The notes: generated by a model not told the origin, from the letters alone. 64,000 nucleotides of DNA from Kiloniellaceae bacterium (GCA_021776195.1 JAJFGK010000109.1:40450-104449), one strand, 5' to 3'. Shown: positions 1 through 8,483, counted from the stretch's first letter. Numbers and translations: made by a program.

Positions 1-779
1 CCGTCGCCCAGCAGGTTGAGGCCGAGCACCGTGAACGCGATGGCCAGGCCCGGATAGACCGCCAACTGTGGCGCGATAAAGAGCATCGACTGCGCCTCGT
101 TCAGCATCCGCCCCCAGGAGGGCGCCGGCGGCTGGGTGCCGAGCCCAAGATACGAGAGCCCGGCCTCGGCAAGGATCGCCAAGGCAAACTGGATCGTCGC
201 CTGTACGATCAGGATGCCCGCCGCGTTGGGCAGGATGTGGCGCAGGGTGATCGCCAGGGGGCCCTGGCCCAGCGCCCGGGCCGCCAGCACGAACTCGCGG
301 CGCCACAGCACCAGGGCGGCGGCACGCGTCACCCGGGCGAAGACCGGCACGTTGAAGATCCCGATGGCGAGGATCGAGTTGATCGCGCCCGGGCCGGCCA
401 GGGCGGTAATCATCACCGCGGTAAGCAGGGCCGGGAAGGCGAAAGCGAGATCGTTGAGGCGCATCACCGTCTCGTCGAGCCAGCCGCGACGGGCCGCCGC
501 CAGGGCGCCCAGGGGCACCCCCAAGACCATGCCGAAGCCGACCGCGACCAGCGCAACGGCGACCGCGTTCTGCGCCCCCACCATCAGCATCGAGGCGATG
601 TCCCGGCCAAAGTGGTCGGTGCCCAGCCAATAATCGGGGCCGGGCAGCCGCAGCTTGGCGGCGATATCGATCGCGGTGGCGCTGTTTGGCGTCCAGGCCA
701 GGGACAGCAGGGCGGCCAGGACGAAGAGCGTGCTGAGGGTCCCGCCGATCAGAAAGCCGTGATGCTTGGGCAGGCTCAC
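1..779 (-). CDS. ABC transporter permease, peptide type (DppC-like), 3' end outside the window
   Basis: Inner-membrane permease of a peptide/nickel-type importer, partner of the DppB-like permease just upstream. Translating the minus strand from a GTG at 777-779 gives about 259 residues with no stop. An N-terminal membrane segment is followed by the family's periplasmic motif (YWLGTDHFGRDIASML), the EAA-loop region (ARALGQGPLAITLRHILPN), and the late motifs LSYLGLGTQPPAPSWGRML and LNLLGDG, where the window ends. Only the usual last dozen or so residues are missing. The GTG lies 2 bases after the dppB-like stop, with a GAGG in the end of that gene as a likely ribosome site, so the two are translationally coupled. 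Substrate cannot be read from the sequence. Confidence 0.93.
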   Translation of the reverse strand, partial: MSLPKHHGFLIGGTLSTLFVLAALLSLAWTPNSATAIDIAAKLRLPGPDYWLGTDHFGRDIASMLMVGAQNAVAVALVAVGFGMVLGVPLGALAAARRGWLDETVMRLNDLAFAFPALLTAVMITALAGPGAINSILAIGIFNVPVFARVTRAAALVLWRREFVLAARALGQGPLAITLRHILPNAAGILIVQATIQFALAILAEAGLSYLGLGTQPPAPSWGRMLNEAQSMLFIAPQLAVYPGLAIAFTVLGLNLLGD

Positions 780-781
780 GG

Positions 782-1738
782 TCAGGCCTCGCCGCCGGCG
801 CCGCGCAGACGCGGGTCGAGCGCTCCATAGAGCAGATCGACCGCGAAGTTGATCACCACCACCGCGCCGGACAGCAGGATCACCAGATCGCGCACCACCA
901 CAAGATCACGCTGGGCGATGGCCTGGAACAGCAGCCGGCCGAGGCCGGGCAGGGTGAAGACATTCTCGATGATGACCGTGCCGGCCAAGAGGAAGGAGAA
1001 CTGCAGGCCCATGATCGTCACCACCGGGATCATCGCGTTGGGCAAGGCATGGCGCCAAAGGCGGGCACGCGGGCTCAGGCCCTTGGCCCGGGCGGTGCGC
1101 AGGTAGTCCTCCTCCAATACCTCGAGCATGGCCGAGCGGGTGACCCGGGTCAGGATCGCCGCCTGGGGCAGGGCCAGTGCCACGGTGGGCAGGATCAGCG
1201 AGGCCAGCGCCGGGCCGACGCCGGCCTCCCAGCCGGCAAAGCCGCCGGCCGGCAGCCAGGAAAGGCCGACGGCGAAGAGCAGGATCAGCAGAATCGCAAA
1301 CCAGAAGTTTGGGATCGCGATGCCGATCTGGGCCAGGCCCGAGACCAGCAGGTCGGTCGGGCGGTTGCGCCGGGCCGCGGCCAGCACGCCCAGGGGGATC
1401 GCCAGGGCCGCCGACAGGGCGATGGCCAGCAGGGCGAGCGGCAGGCTGACCGCGAGGCGCTCGCGGACCAGCTCGGCCACCGGCACGTCGTAGGTGTAGC
1501 TGCGCCCCAGCTCGCCGCTGGCCAGGCCGCCGAGCCAGCTCAGGTAGCGCCACCAGGCCGGCTCATCGAGCCCCATCTGGGCGCGCAGGGCGGCCAGGGT
1601 GTCTTCGCGCGCGCCGACCCCCAGAATGATCGCCGCCGGGTCGCCGGGCAGCACCTCCAGCACCAGGAAGACGACCAGCGAGGCCGCCAGCAGCGTCGCC
1701 AGCAGGCCGAAGAGCTTTTTCGCCAGGAAGGCGGTCAT
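782..1738 (-). CDS. ABC transporter permease, peptide type (DppB-like)
   Basis: 318-residue inner-membrane permease of a dipeptide/oligopeptide-type ABC importer. It has the N-terminal transmembrane segment after MTAFLAKKLFGLLATLLAAS, the family hallmark PGDPAA near residue 32, several hydrophobic segments, and an EAA loop (EEDYLRTARAKGLSPRARLW) that would contact the ATPase. Length is normal for DppB/GsiC. It sits between the solute-binding protein gene and the DppC-like permease on the same strand, so the three form an import operon. The ATPase genes are not in the window and presumably lie beyond its left edge. Confidence 0.95.
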   Translation of the reverse strand: MTAFLAKKLFGLLATLLAASLVVFLVLEVLPGDPAAIILGVGAREDTLAALRAQMGLDEPAWWRYLSWLGGLASGELGRSYTYDVPVAELVRERLAVSLPLALLAIALSAALAIPLGVLAAARRNRPTDLLVSGLAQIGIAIPNFWFAILLILLFAVGLSWLPAGGFAGWEAGVGPALASLILPTVALALPQAAILTRVTRSAMLEVLEEDYLRTARAKGLSPRARLWRHALPNAMIPVVTIMGLQFSFLLAGTVIIENVFTLPGLGRLLFQAIAQRDLVVVRDLVILLSGAVVVINFAVDLLYGALDPRLRGAGGEA

Positions 1739-1773
1739 GGACTCGTTGCCACAGGTCGAAGAGCGGCGCGGTT

Positions 1774-1894
1774 CTCACCCCCCTCTCGGTCTTTTCCCAT
1801 CAAGGGGGGAGAAGAGAAGAAGGATACCTCATCACAGCCGGTCACTTCCCCCTTGACGGGGGAGGCCGGCGCGACGCGCCGGGTGGGGGTGGGG
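1774..1894. repeat. Intergenic inverted-repeat element
   Basis: The gap between the binding-protein and permease genes holds two inverted copies of a C-rich/G-rich motif. The left half reads CTCACCCCCCTCTC then CCCATCAAGGGGGGAGAA; the right half read on the other strand gives CACCCCCACCC then CCCGTCAAGGGGGAA. A nested GC-rich hairpin (GGCGCGACGCGCC) lies inside the right half. A large stem-loop in the transcript is expected. This style of element is common between genes in alphaproteobacteria; no coding function is seen. Confidence 0.6.
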
Positions 1895-1956
1895 CAACCG
1901 CCTGCCACCCGATCCCATTGCCCCGCACGAGCCAGACTCAATCGCGCCATGGCCCC

Positions 1957-3441
1957 TCAATCGCGCCATCGAACCGCGGTCAGGTCGTTGGCCTGGACCG
2001 GGCTGTTGGCCCAGAGGCCCTCGATCTTGGCGTTCCAGACCCCGTGCTTGGCGAGCTGAAACAAGAAGCCGTTGACCGCGTCGTCGGCCAAGATCTCCTG
2101 GGCCTGGCCCATCAACTCATAGCGCTCGTCCTGCGCGACCGCGGCGTTGAGCTTGACCATCACCGCGTCGAAGGCCGGGTTGCGGTAGTTGAAGTAGTAG
2201 TCCTCGCGCGCATAGATGCCGATGTCCAGCGGCTCGGTGTGGGAGACGATGGTCAGGTCGAAGTCGTCGCCGCGGAAGACCTGCTCGAGCCACTGCGCCC
2301 ACTCGACCGGCACGATCTCCAGGGCGATCCCGATCTCGGCCAGCTGGGCCGCGACGATTTCGCCGCCGCGCCGGGCGTAGGTCGGCGGCGGCAGCTTGAT
2401 GGTCGCCGCGAAGCCTTGCGGGTGACCCGCCTCGGCGAGCAGCGCGCGGGCCCTGTCCAGGTCGCGCGGGTAGCGGCCGGTGAGGTCGCGATAGGCTGGA
2501 TGGTGCGGCGCGAAGTGGCTGCCGATGGGCGTGCCGTAGCCGAACATGGCGCCCTCGATGATCGCCGCGCGGTTCAGCGTGTGGGCGACGGCCTGGCGCA
2601 CCCGCTTGTCGTCGAAGGGCGGCTTGGCGTTGTTGATCGACAAGATGGTCTCGCCCTCTGTCGAGCCGATCTCCACGGCAAAGCGCGGGTCGCCCTCGAA
2701 CTGGGCCATCGCCTCGGGCGCCGGGAAGTTGGCGAAGGCATCGACGTCGCCGGCCAGCAGCGCCGCCGTGGCCGCCGCCGGGTCGGGAATGACCTTGAAG
2801 GTCGCGCGGGCCAGCGCCACCGGCTCGCCCCAGTAGCCGGGGAAGCGGTCCAGCTCGACCCGGTCGCCCTTGACCCAGCGCTTGAAGACGAAGGGGCCGG
2901 TGCCCACCGGCTGGCTCTTGTTGGTCGCCGCGGTCTCGGCACCGACGATCACCGCATCGCCCCAGCCCAGGTTGAACAGCAACTGGCCGGTCGGCCTCTC
3001 AAGCTGGATGGTCACGCCCTGGGGCCCGTCGGCGGCGACCGACGCGATGGCCTCGAACAGCCCCTTCTGCGCATTGACCGAGTCCGCGGCCATGGCGCGC
3101 TCGAGGGAAAAGACCACATCGGCGGAATCGAAGGCGCTGCCGTCGTGGAAGACGACGCCCGGCCGCAGGGTGAAGCGATAGGTCAGGCCGTCGTCCGAGA
3201 CGGTCCAGGACTCGGCCAGGGCCGGCTGCACCGCGCCGCTGGCATCGATCCGGGTCAGGCCCTCGAAGATGTTGGCGTAGACCACCTCGTCGATGGCCGC
3301 CGCCGCGCCGGCGGTCGGGTCCAGGTGCGGCGGCTCCAGCACCATACCCATGACCAGGCTGTCCTTGGCCGCCTGGCCCGGGCCCGCGAAGAGGGTGAGA
3401 GCAACCGCCAGGATCCCAGCGAAGCGAGCCCATCTATTCAT
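1957..3441 (-). CDS. ABC transporter solute-binding protein, family 5 (DppA/OppA-like)
   Basis: 494-residue periplasmic binding protein for the peptide-type importer. A Sec signal peptide is visible at residues 1-24 (positive MNRWAR, then a hydrophobic run ending GPGQAA). The mature start (EPPHLDPTAG) and the segment TFTLRPGVVFHDGSAFDSAD are typical of the SBP_bac_5 family that also binds opines, glutathione and other small amides, so peptide as substrate is only a class assignment. AGGACAGGGACG precedes the ATG. It is followed by the two permeases; upstream, after a palindromic repeat, come an M20 hydrolase and a Rieske oxygenase, which may process the imported compound. Confidence 0.95.
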   Translation of the reverse strand: MNRWARFAGILAVALTLFAGPGQAAKDSLVMGMVLEPPHLDPTAGAAAAIDEVVYANIFEGLTRIDASGAVQPALAESWTVSDDGLTYRFTLRPGVVFHDGSAFDSADVVFSLERAMAADSVNAQKGLFEAIASVAADGPQGVTIQLERPTGQLLFNLGWGDAVIVGAETAATNKSQPVGTGPFVFKRWVKGDRVELDRFPGYWGEPVALARATFKVIPDPAAATAALLAGDVDAFANFPAPEAMAQFEGDPRFAVEIGSTEGETILSINNAKPPFDDKRVRQAVAHTLNRAAIIEGAMFGYGTPIGSHFAPHHPAYRDLTGRYPRDLDRARALLAEAGHPQGFAATIKLPPPTYARRGGEIVAAQLAEIGIALEIVPVEWAQWLEQVFRGDDFDLTIVSHTEPLDIGIYAREDYYFNYRNPAFDAVMVKLNAAVAQDERYELMGQAQEILADDAVNGFLFQLAKHGVWNAKIEGLWANSPVQANDLTAVRWRD

Positions 3442-3765
3442 CGTCCCTGTCCTTGTTCCTGCGAAGGCCCGATCGCGACCACTTCGGTAGCGAGAGCCGG
3501 CGCCTGTTCCACCTCCGACGAACTCTACCCCCGCCCGTCACCCCGGAAAACCCGCCAGGGTTTATCCGGGGTCTCGCGTCAAGGATGCCCGGTCGGCCCG
3601 AGACCCCGGCTCCACCCTAACGGGCGGTCCGGGGTGACGGTTTGGTCCAGTGAACACCAGCGGCCATGAGCATCGACTCCTGGCCGCTGGCAAAGCGCGA
3701 CCGCGCGCCCGCAGCGTCAGCGAGGATAGCCCGCACGGCGAGTGAGGGCACAAAGAATCCCTCCG
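3442..3765. other. Gene-free stretch between M20 hydrolase and binding-protein genes
   Basis: 324 bases without a credible gene. Apart from the 104-base palindromic element at 3536-3639 and a plausible ribosome site before the binding-protein ATG, no feature is evident. Short open frames here are fragments running through the palindrome. Confidence 0.6.
3536..3639. repeat. 104-base palindromic intergenic repeat, copy 1
   Basis: Outer arms CGTCACCCCGG and CCGGGGTGACG are exact inverted repeats. Inside are a small hairpin (AAACCC / GGGTTT) and an inverted pair CCGGGGTCT / AGACCCCGG. A second copy of identical length lies at 6861-6964; differences cluster in the central loop and near the right arm while the stems are conserved. 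It lies between two minus-strand genes and would be transcribed as a cruciform or long hairpin. No terminal duplication or transposase gene is visible. Confidence 0.85.
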
Positions 3766-5040
3766 CTACGCCACTGCGCCAGTCAGCAGCGCCCGGGCCG
3801 ACAGGGCCATGACCTTGGCCGAATCCACCATGGCCTCGATCTCGACGTACTCGTCGGGCTGGTGGGCCAGATCGAGGATGCCGGGCCCGTAGGCGATGCA
3901 GTCCTTCAGCAGGCCGATGCGCGCGATGTGCTTTTGGTCGTAGGTGCCCGGCGAGACCACGAACTGCGGCGCCCGGCCCAGCACGCTCTCGATCCCGGCG
4001 GCCACGGCGCGGGCGACCGGCGCGTCCCGGTCGGTCATGGTCGGCAGCACCTCCATGATGTCGCGCAGGGCATAGCGGAATTTCGGCCGCTCGCGGGCCA
4101 GGGCCTCCAGCACCGCGACCAGCTCGGCCTTGACCGCGTCCAGCTCCTCGTCGGGCAGAAAGCGCCGGTCGATCACCATGCGGCAGGAATCGGCGACCAG
4201 CGGCGCCGGCAGGCCGTCCCCCTCGACCTCGTCGAGGCCGCCGTGCAGGCCATTGATGTTGAGGGTCGAGCGCCGCGCCATCTCCGGCACCACCGGCACA
4301 TCGGTCTGGCGCGCCGCCAGGGCCGGCAGCAGGTCGCGCTCGAAGCGTTCCAGCACCGCGCCCATATGGCGGATCGCGCAGTCGCCGAGGAAGGGCATGG
4401 AGCCGTGGGCGATGCGCCCCCTGGTCTCGATCTCGGCCCACCAGACGCCCCGGTGGCCGAGGCAGACCCGGTCGACATTCAGCGGCTCGGGGATGATGAC
4501 GTGGTCGACCCTAGGCTTGGAGAAGTAACCCTTGCCCGCGAGATAGGCGACCCCGCCGAAGCCGCCGCTCTCCTCGTCGGCGGTGCCCGAGATCTCCAGG
4601 GCGCCGGGCAGGTCGTCCTGATCCTCCAGCAGCGCCTCGACCGCGATCACCGACGCGGCGAGACCGCCCTTCATGTCGCAGGTCCCGCGGCCATAGACAC
4701 GGCCGTCGCGGACCTCGGCGGCGAAGGGATCGCAGGTCCAGCCGGCGCCCGGCGGCACCACGTCGATATGGCTGTTGAAGTGAAGGCAAGGTCCCGGCGC
4801 CGCGCCCTCGCGCCGCGCCACCACGTTTGATCGCGGATGGCGGTCGCTGTCGCCGGGGCTGCCCTCGGCGCGCAGGTACTCGACCTCGAAGCCGCGCCCG
4901 CGCAGGCGCTCGCCGAGCAGCCGGCAACAGGCCTCGTAGGCCTCGCCCGGCGGGTTGATGCTGGGGATCCGCACCAACGCCTGGGTCAGCGCCACCAGCT
5001 CCTCGCGCTTGTCCTCGATCCGCCGGGTCAGGGTCTCCAT
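3766..5040 (-). CDS. M20 family metallopeptidase/deacylase (ArgE/DapE-like)
   Basis: 424-residue cytoplasmic zinc amidohydrolase of the acetylornithine deacetylase/succinyl-diaminopimelate desuccinylase family. Metal and catalytic motifs are present in order: HFNSHIDVVPPG (first His and Asp), GRGTCDMKGG (bridging Asp), TADEESGG (catalytic and metal Glu), IIPEP, and the dimerisation-domain motif RGRIAHGSMPFLGD. The gene starts 8 bases after the Rieske oxygenase stop, with a GGAGG at the end of that gene, so the two are co-expressed. Location next to a peptide-type importer and an oxygenase suggests hydrolysis of an imported N-acyl or dipeptide compound rather than arginine or lysine synthesis; that is inference. 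Confidence 0.92.
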   Translation of the reverse strand: METLTRRIEDKREELVALTQALVRIPSINPPGEAYEACCRLLGERLRGRGFEVEYLRAEGSPGDSDRHPRSNVVARREGAAPGPCLHFNSHIDVVPPGAGWTCDPFAAEVRDGRVYGRGTCDMKGGLAASVIAVEALLEDQDDLPGALEISGTADEESGGFGGVAYLAGKGYFSKPRVDHVIIPEPLNVDRVCLGHRGVWWAEIETRGRIAHGSMPFLGDCAIRHMGAVLERFERDLLPALAARQTDVPVVPEMARRSTLNINGLHGGLDEVEGDGLPAPLVADSCRMVIDRRFLPDEELDAVKAELVAVLEALARERPKFRYALRDIMEVLPTMTDRDAPVARAVAAGIESVLGRAPQFVVSPGTYDQKHIARIGLLKDCIAYGPGILDLAHQPDEYVEIEAMVDSAKVMALSARALLTGAVA

Positions 5041-5048
5041 GATGCGGA

Positions 5049-6104
5049 TTACGCCTCCAGCGCCTGGCGCACGAGTTGCTGGAAGTAGATCGTGCCGGGC
5101 TCGGCCGCCGGCGACAGGCGGCCGGTCTGGTAGACCCCGGCCTCCAGGTTGCGCTGCACCGCCTCGCAGATCGCGCCGTCCTCGCCCATGACGATGGCCG
5201 AGGCGTCGATCTCGGCCTCGTAGTCGATCTTGTCGCCCGGTGCCTTTTCCTTGGGGACCCAGAACCAGCGCGCGAGCCGCACGGCGCGCGGGCCCAATGC
5301 GGTCACCCGCTCGACGTTGACCGCGGTGGCCGAGAAGTGCAGCAGCAGGCCGGGAAACTTATAGATCCAAAAGCCGCGCCCGCGCCCGCCCGCCTCGGGG
5401 TCGTCGTAAGTCACCTTGAAGCCGACGAACTGGCCGCGCGCGTAGGGCGCGATTTCCACCGTCTCGCGGCCCACCGCCTGGGTCAGGTCCTTGTGCACGA
5501 AGGGCAGGTGATAGCCCTCCACCGAGTTGTCGCCGTAGGTCTTCCAGTTGGCCGCGCTCTCGCCCACCACCTCCCGGGCGAAGGCCAGATCGCCGATCGC
5601 CGGAAAGTCCCTGGCGATATCTGCGATGTCGCCGAGCCAGTCCTCGAAGGACCCGGCTTCCTCGTCCAGGGCGCCGAAGACCAGGCCGTTCCACAGCGCG
5701 ACGCGGATCGGATAGAGATTGAACTGGCCCCGCTCGAAGCCGGTTCCGTCATCGAAGCCTGGCGCCTTCACCAGATGGCCTTCGTGGTTGTAGACCCAGC
5801 CGTGATAGCCGCAGCGCAGCAGGTCGCAGCGCCCGGCCGCGGCCCGCACCAGGGGCCCGGCGCGGTGCCGGCAGACGTTGTGAAAGCCCTTGACCGCCCC
5901 GTCCCGCGCCCGGATCGCGAAGACCGGCCGCCCGGCGATCTCGCCACCCACATAGGCCCCCGGCGTGGCCAGCTGATCGGCACGGGCCAGCAGGGTCCAG
6001 TGCCGCGCGAAGATCGCCGCGCGCTCCCGTTCGAAAATGGCGGGATCGTGATACCAGGCCGCCGGCAGGGTCTCCGGATAGGCCTCAAGATCGTCGCGCG
6101 GCAT
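5049..6104 (-). CDS. Rieske non-haem iron oxygenase, large (alpha) subunit
   Basis: 351-residue oxygenase component of a Rieske monooxygenase or dioxygenase. The Rieske [2Fe-2S] site is CRHRAGPLV...CGYHGWVY (about residues 78-101, C-x-H then C-x2-H) and the mononuclear iron site includes EGYHLPFVH. The protein is somewhat shorter than most alpha subunits. An upstream in-frame start would add 13 residues, but the ATG at 6104 (MPRDDLEAYPE) has an AGGAGG at 6114-6119, so I use it. No beta subunit or reductase is adjacent, which resembles the betaine, carnitine or stachydrine demethylase type more than aromatic dioxygenases; substrate is unknown. Next downstream is the M20 hydrolase. Confidence 0.92.
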   Translation of the reverse strand: MPRDDLEAYPETLPAAWYHDPAIFERERAAIFARHWTLLARADQLATPGAYVGGEIAGRPVFAIRARDGAVKGFHNVCRHRAGPLVRAAAGRCDLLRCGYHGWVYNHEGHLVKAPGFDDGTGFERGQFNLYPIRVALWNGLVFGALDEEAGSFEDWLGDIADIARDFPAIGDLAFAREVVGESAANWKTYGDNSVEGYHLPFVHKDLTQAVGRETVEIAPYARGQFVGFKVTYDDPEAGGRGRGFWIYKFPGLLLHFSATAVNVERVTALGPRAVRLARWFWVPKEKAPGDKIDYEAEIDASAIVMGEDGAICEAVQRNLEAGVYQTGRLSPAAEPGTIYFQQLVRQALEA

Positions 6105-6113
6105 GGTGTCTTT

Positions 6114-6119
6114 CCTCCT
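6114..6119 (-). promoter_or_regulatory. Ribosome binding site deciding the Rieske oxygenase start
   Basis: AGGAGG on the minus strand, 9 bases before the ATG at 6104. The more upstream in-frame start at 6143 lacks a comparable site. Confidence 0.75.
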
Positions 6120-6143
6120 GACGGCCCCAGGATCGCGCGCCAA

Positions 6144-6818
6144 CTAGTCCCTGTGCAACGCCAAAATCCCCTCGACACGTTCCAACAACGCCTCCAGTTC
6201 CGCATCGGGGGCACCGGCTTCGGCTAGCGCCTCCACCGTTCGGGCCAGGTAGTCGGCGCAGGGGCCGAACTTGCCGCAGGCCCAGGCGATGATCGCGGCG
6301 CGGTCCTCCAGGGCGATCTGGCCGGCGTACTGGTCGTGATCCCGGCGCACCACGAAGGCGATGGCGCTGAGTGGGCCTTGGGCGGTCCGGAGCGGCAGCC
6401 ATTGCGGCGCGTAGATGCCGGTCAGCATCTCGCGGTCCCAGAGCGCGGCCAGGTCGGGCTCGATGACCCCGGGGGTCTCGTCCAGGCGAAAGGCGATGCC
6501 GGGGCAGCCCGGGTGGCCGGGGTCGTCCAGGTGGTCGAGCGCCAGGCCGAGCCCCGGATAGTCCGGCGAGCCGCGGCCGATCACGGTCCAGATGGTGTAG
6601 TCCCGGTGATAGCCCGGCAGGCGGGCCAGGCGCTGTTCCCGGTGGCGAAAGCAGGGCCGCCACATCAAGGAGCCATAGGCGAAGACCCAGAGCGGTTGGC
6701 CGGGCGGCCGGTCCGCGAGGGTCGCGTCCAGGGTGGCCTGCCGGGCCTCGGGGGTCAGTTCGCGAAAGCGCGGGATCGGCCCGACCGGGTGCGGTGGGGG
6801 TCTGGTCGTGACCGCCAT
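6144..6818 (-). CDS. Gamma-glutamylcyclotransferase, ChaC family
   Basis: 224-residue cytosolic ChaC-type enzyme, a family that cleaves glutathione or other gamma-glutamyl compounds to 5-oxoproline. The substrate-loop signature WVFAYGSLMWRPCF is near residue 45 and is followed by a typical LPGYHRDYTIWTVIGRG; an acidic general base in the middle of the domain is expected around the NADLAALWDRE region equivalent. Length is normal for bacterial ChaC. It is the first gene of the minus-strand group that continues with the Rieske oxygenase and M20 hydrolase, about 40 bases upstream of the former. Confidence 0.93.
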   Translation of the reverse strand: MAVTTRPPPHPVGPIPRFRELTPEARQATLDATLADRPPGQPLWVFAYGSLMWRPCFRHREQRLARLPGYHRDYTIWTVIGRGSPDYPGLGLALDHLDDPGHPGCPGIAFRLDETPGVIEPDLAALWDREMLTGIYAPQWLPLRTAQGPLSAIAFVVRRDHDQYAGQIALEDRAAIIAWACGKFGPCADYLARTVEALAEAGAPDAELEALLERVEGILALHRD

Positions 6819-6860
6819 GTTCTAACGCACTAACCTTGTCAGTCGGCCTTTGAACCGAGC

Positions 6861-6964
6861 CGTCACCCCGGAAAACCCGACAGGGTTTATCCGGGGTCTG
6901 TTGCCCGAAGTTCCCGGTCGGCCCGAGACCCCGGCTCCACCCTGGCGAGCGGTCCGGGGTGACG
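6861..6964. repeat. 104-base palindromic intergenic repeat, copy 2
   Basis: Same length, orientation and outer arms as the copy at 3536-3639, with the same AAACCC/GGGTTT hairpin and CCGGGGTCT/AGACCCCGG inner pair. The centre differs (GTTGCCCGAAGTT here, CGCGTCAAGGATG there) and a few bases near the right arm differ. It sits between the AMP nucleosidase gene and the ChaC gene, both on the minus strand. Confidence 0.85.
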
Positions 6965-7013
6965 ATCCTGGTGGGCGATCGAGCGAGCCGCTTCCTGGCA
7001 TCATCGCCATGCC

Positions 7014-8483
7014 CTACCGAAAGGCCGGTTCGTCGAAGGAGCGCAGCTTGCGGGAATGGAGCTGGCGCACGCCCTGGGCGCGCAGGGCCTCCATGGTGGT
7101 GATGCCGATCTGCAAATGCTGGCTGACCCGCTGGCGGTAGAAGGCATCGGCCATGCCGGGCAGCTTCAGCTCGCCGTGCAGCGGCTTGTCGGAGACGCAG
7201 AGCAGGGTGCCGTAGGGCACCCGCAGCCGGTAGCCGTTGGCCGCGATGGTCGCCGATTCCATGTCGACGGCAATCGCCCGGGCGTGGTGGAAGCGGGTCG
7301 AAAGATCGCCCTGGCGGAGCTCCCAGTCGCGGTCGTCGGTGGTGAAAACGGTGCCGGTGCGCAGCCGGGTCTTCATGTCGGCCCCGGCCAGGCCGGTGAC
7401 CTGGGCCACGGCACTGGTGAGGGCGACCTGGACCTCGGCGATCGGCGGCACCGGCACCCAGGGTGGCAGGTCCTCGTCCAGCACGTGGTCGCCCCGGGCA
7501 TAGGCATGGGCCAGCACGTAGTCGCCGAGGCGCTGGGTTTTGCGCAGGCCGCCGCAGTGGCCGACGATGATCCAGCAGTGCGGCCGCAGCACCGCCAGGT
7601 GGTCGGTGATGGTCTTGGCGTTGGAAGGCCCGACCCCGATGTTGACCAGGGTGATGCCCTCGTGCTGATCGCGCATCAGGTGATAGGCCGGCATCTGCGG
7701 CAGCACCCTGGGGCACTCGCCCGAAGCCTCCCGGTCCCACAATTTGGGGTTCGGCGTCACGCAGTCGCCGGGCTCGATGAAGGCCTTGTAGTCGCTGCCG
7801 TTGGTCACCTGGGCGCGGCCGAAGTCGATGAAGGCGTCGACATAGCGCTGGTAGTTGGTGAAGAGCACGAAGCGCTGGAAGTATTCCGGCGAGGTGCCGG
7901 TGTAATGGCGCATGCGGACCAGGGAATAGTCGACCCGGTCGCCCTCGAAGAGCGCCAGGGGTCGCGCATGGCCGGGCGCGGTGTAATAGCTGCCATTGGC
8001 GATGCTGTCGTCGATGGAGCTCAGGTCGGGTAGCGGAAAGAGCCGCTTGAGCTCATCGGTGGCGGCGGCATCGAGGTCGCCCTGGACCGCCTCGATGACG
8101 AAGGAGAGCGGGATACGCCGGGCGCTGAGGCCGACCTGCAGCGGCTTGCCGTGGGCCCGCAGCAACAATTCCATCTGCTCGCGGTAGTAGCTGTGGAACA
8201 GGTCGGGCCGGGTCAGGGTGGTGCCGAAGTGGCCCGGGGCCGGCAGGGTGCCGTAGGCCGAAGAGGAGGTCGTGGTGAACTCGGCGGCCTCGACCGACAG
8301 CCCGACATAGGGATAGCAGGCGCGCTGAAAGTCGAAGATTCTTTCGCCGGCGAGAAACCGCGCCAGGGCATCGCGCAGCAGGTCGGCGCTCTCTTGATAG
8401 ATCGCGGTGATTCGCGCCAGCGCCGCGTCGGCGTCGGTAAAGCTCTCCAGGTCGCGGGCTGTGCCGTGGTCCGTGCCGGGCAT
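7014..8483 (-). CDS. amn: AMP nucleosidase
   Basis: 489-residue enzyme that hydrolyses AMP to adenine and ribose-5-phosphate, controlling adenylate pools. The length and the two-part structure match Amn: an N-terminal AMN-specific domain (FDFQRACYPYVGLS, TLTRPDLFHSYYREQ) and a C-terminal nucleoside phosphorylase fold with NIGVGPSNAKTITDHLAVL, WIIVGHCGGLRK and the substrate-binding VDMESATIAANGYRLRVPYG. The ATG follows a GAGAGCCC stretch. It lies downstream of trxA but a terminator hairpin separates them, so it is probably transcribed independently. Confidence 0.96.
   Translation of the reverse strand: MPGTDHGTARDLESFTDADAALARITAIYQESADLLRDALARFLAGERIFDFQRACYPYVGLSVEAAEFTTTSSSAYGTLPAPGHFGTTLTRPDLFHSYYREQMELLLRAHGKPLQVGLSARRIPLSFVIEAVQGDLDAAATDELKRLFPLPDLSSIDDSIANGSYYTAPGHARPLALFEGDRVDYSLVRMRHYTGTSPEYFQRFVLFTNYQRYVDAFIDFGRAQVTNGSDYKAFIEPGDCVTPNPKLWDREASGECPRVLPQMPAYHLMRDQHEGITLVNIGVGPSNAKTITDHLAVLRPHCWIIVGHCGGLRKTQRLGDYVLAHAYARGDHVLDEDLPPWVPVPPIAEVQVALTSAVAQVTGLAGADMKTRLRTGTVFTTDDRDWELRQGDLSTRFHHARAIAVDMESATIAANGYRLRVPYGTLLCVSDKPLHGELKLPGMADAFYRQRVSQHLQIGITTMEALRAQGVRQLHSRKLRSFDEPAFR

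Noticed and set aside
1918..3669. Long open frame on the plus strand through the binding-protein gene
   Set aside because: It is the antisense of a well-supported binding protein; its product is repetitive Arg/Gly/Val/Asp-rich sequence typical of GC-rich antisense frames.
6085..7740. Open frame of about 550 codons on the minus strand overlapping the ChaC and AMP nucleosidase genes
   Set aside because: Runs through parts of two well-supported genes and the palindromic repeat in a different frame; Pro/Arg-rich product.
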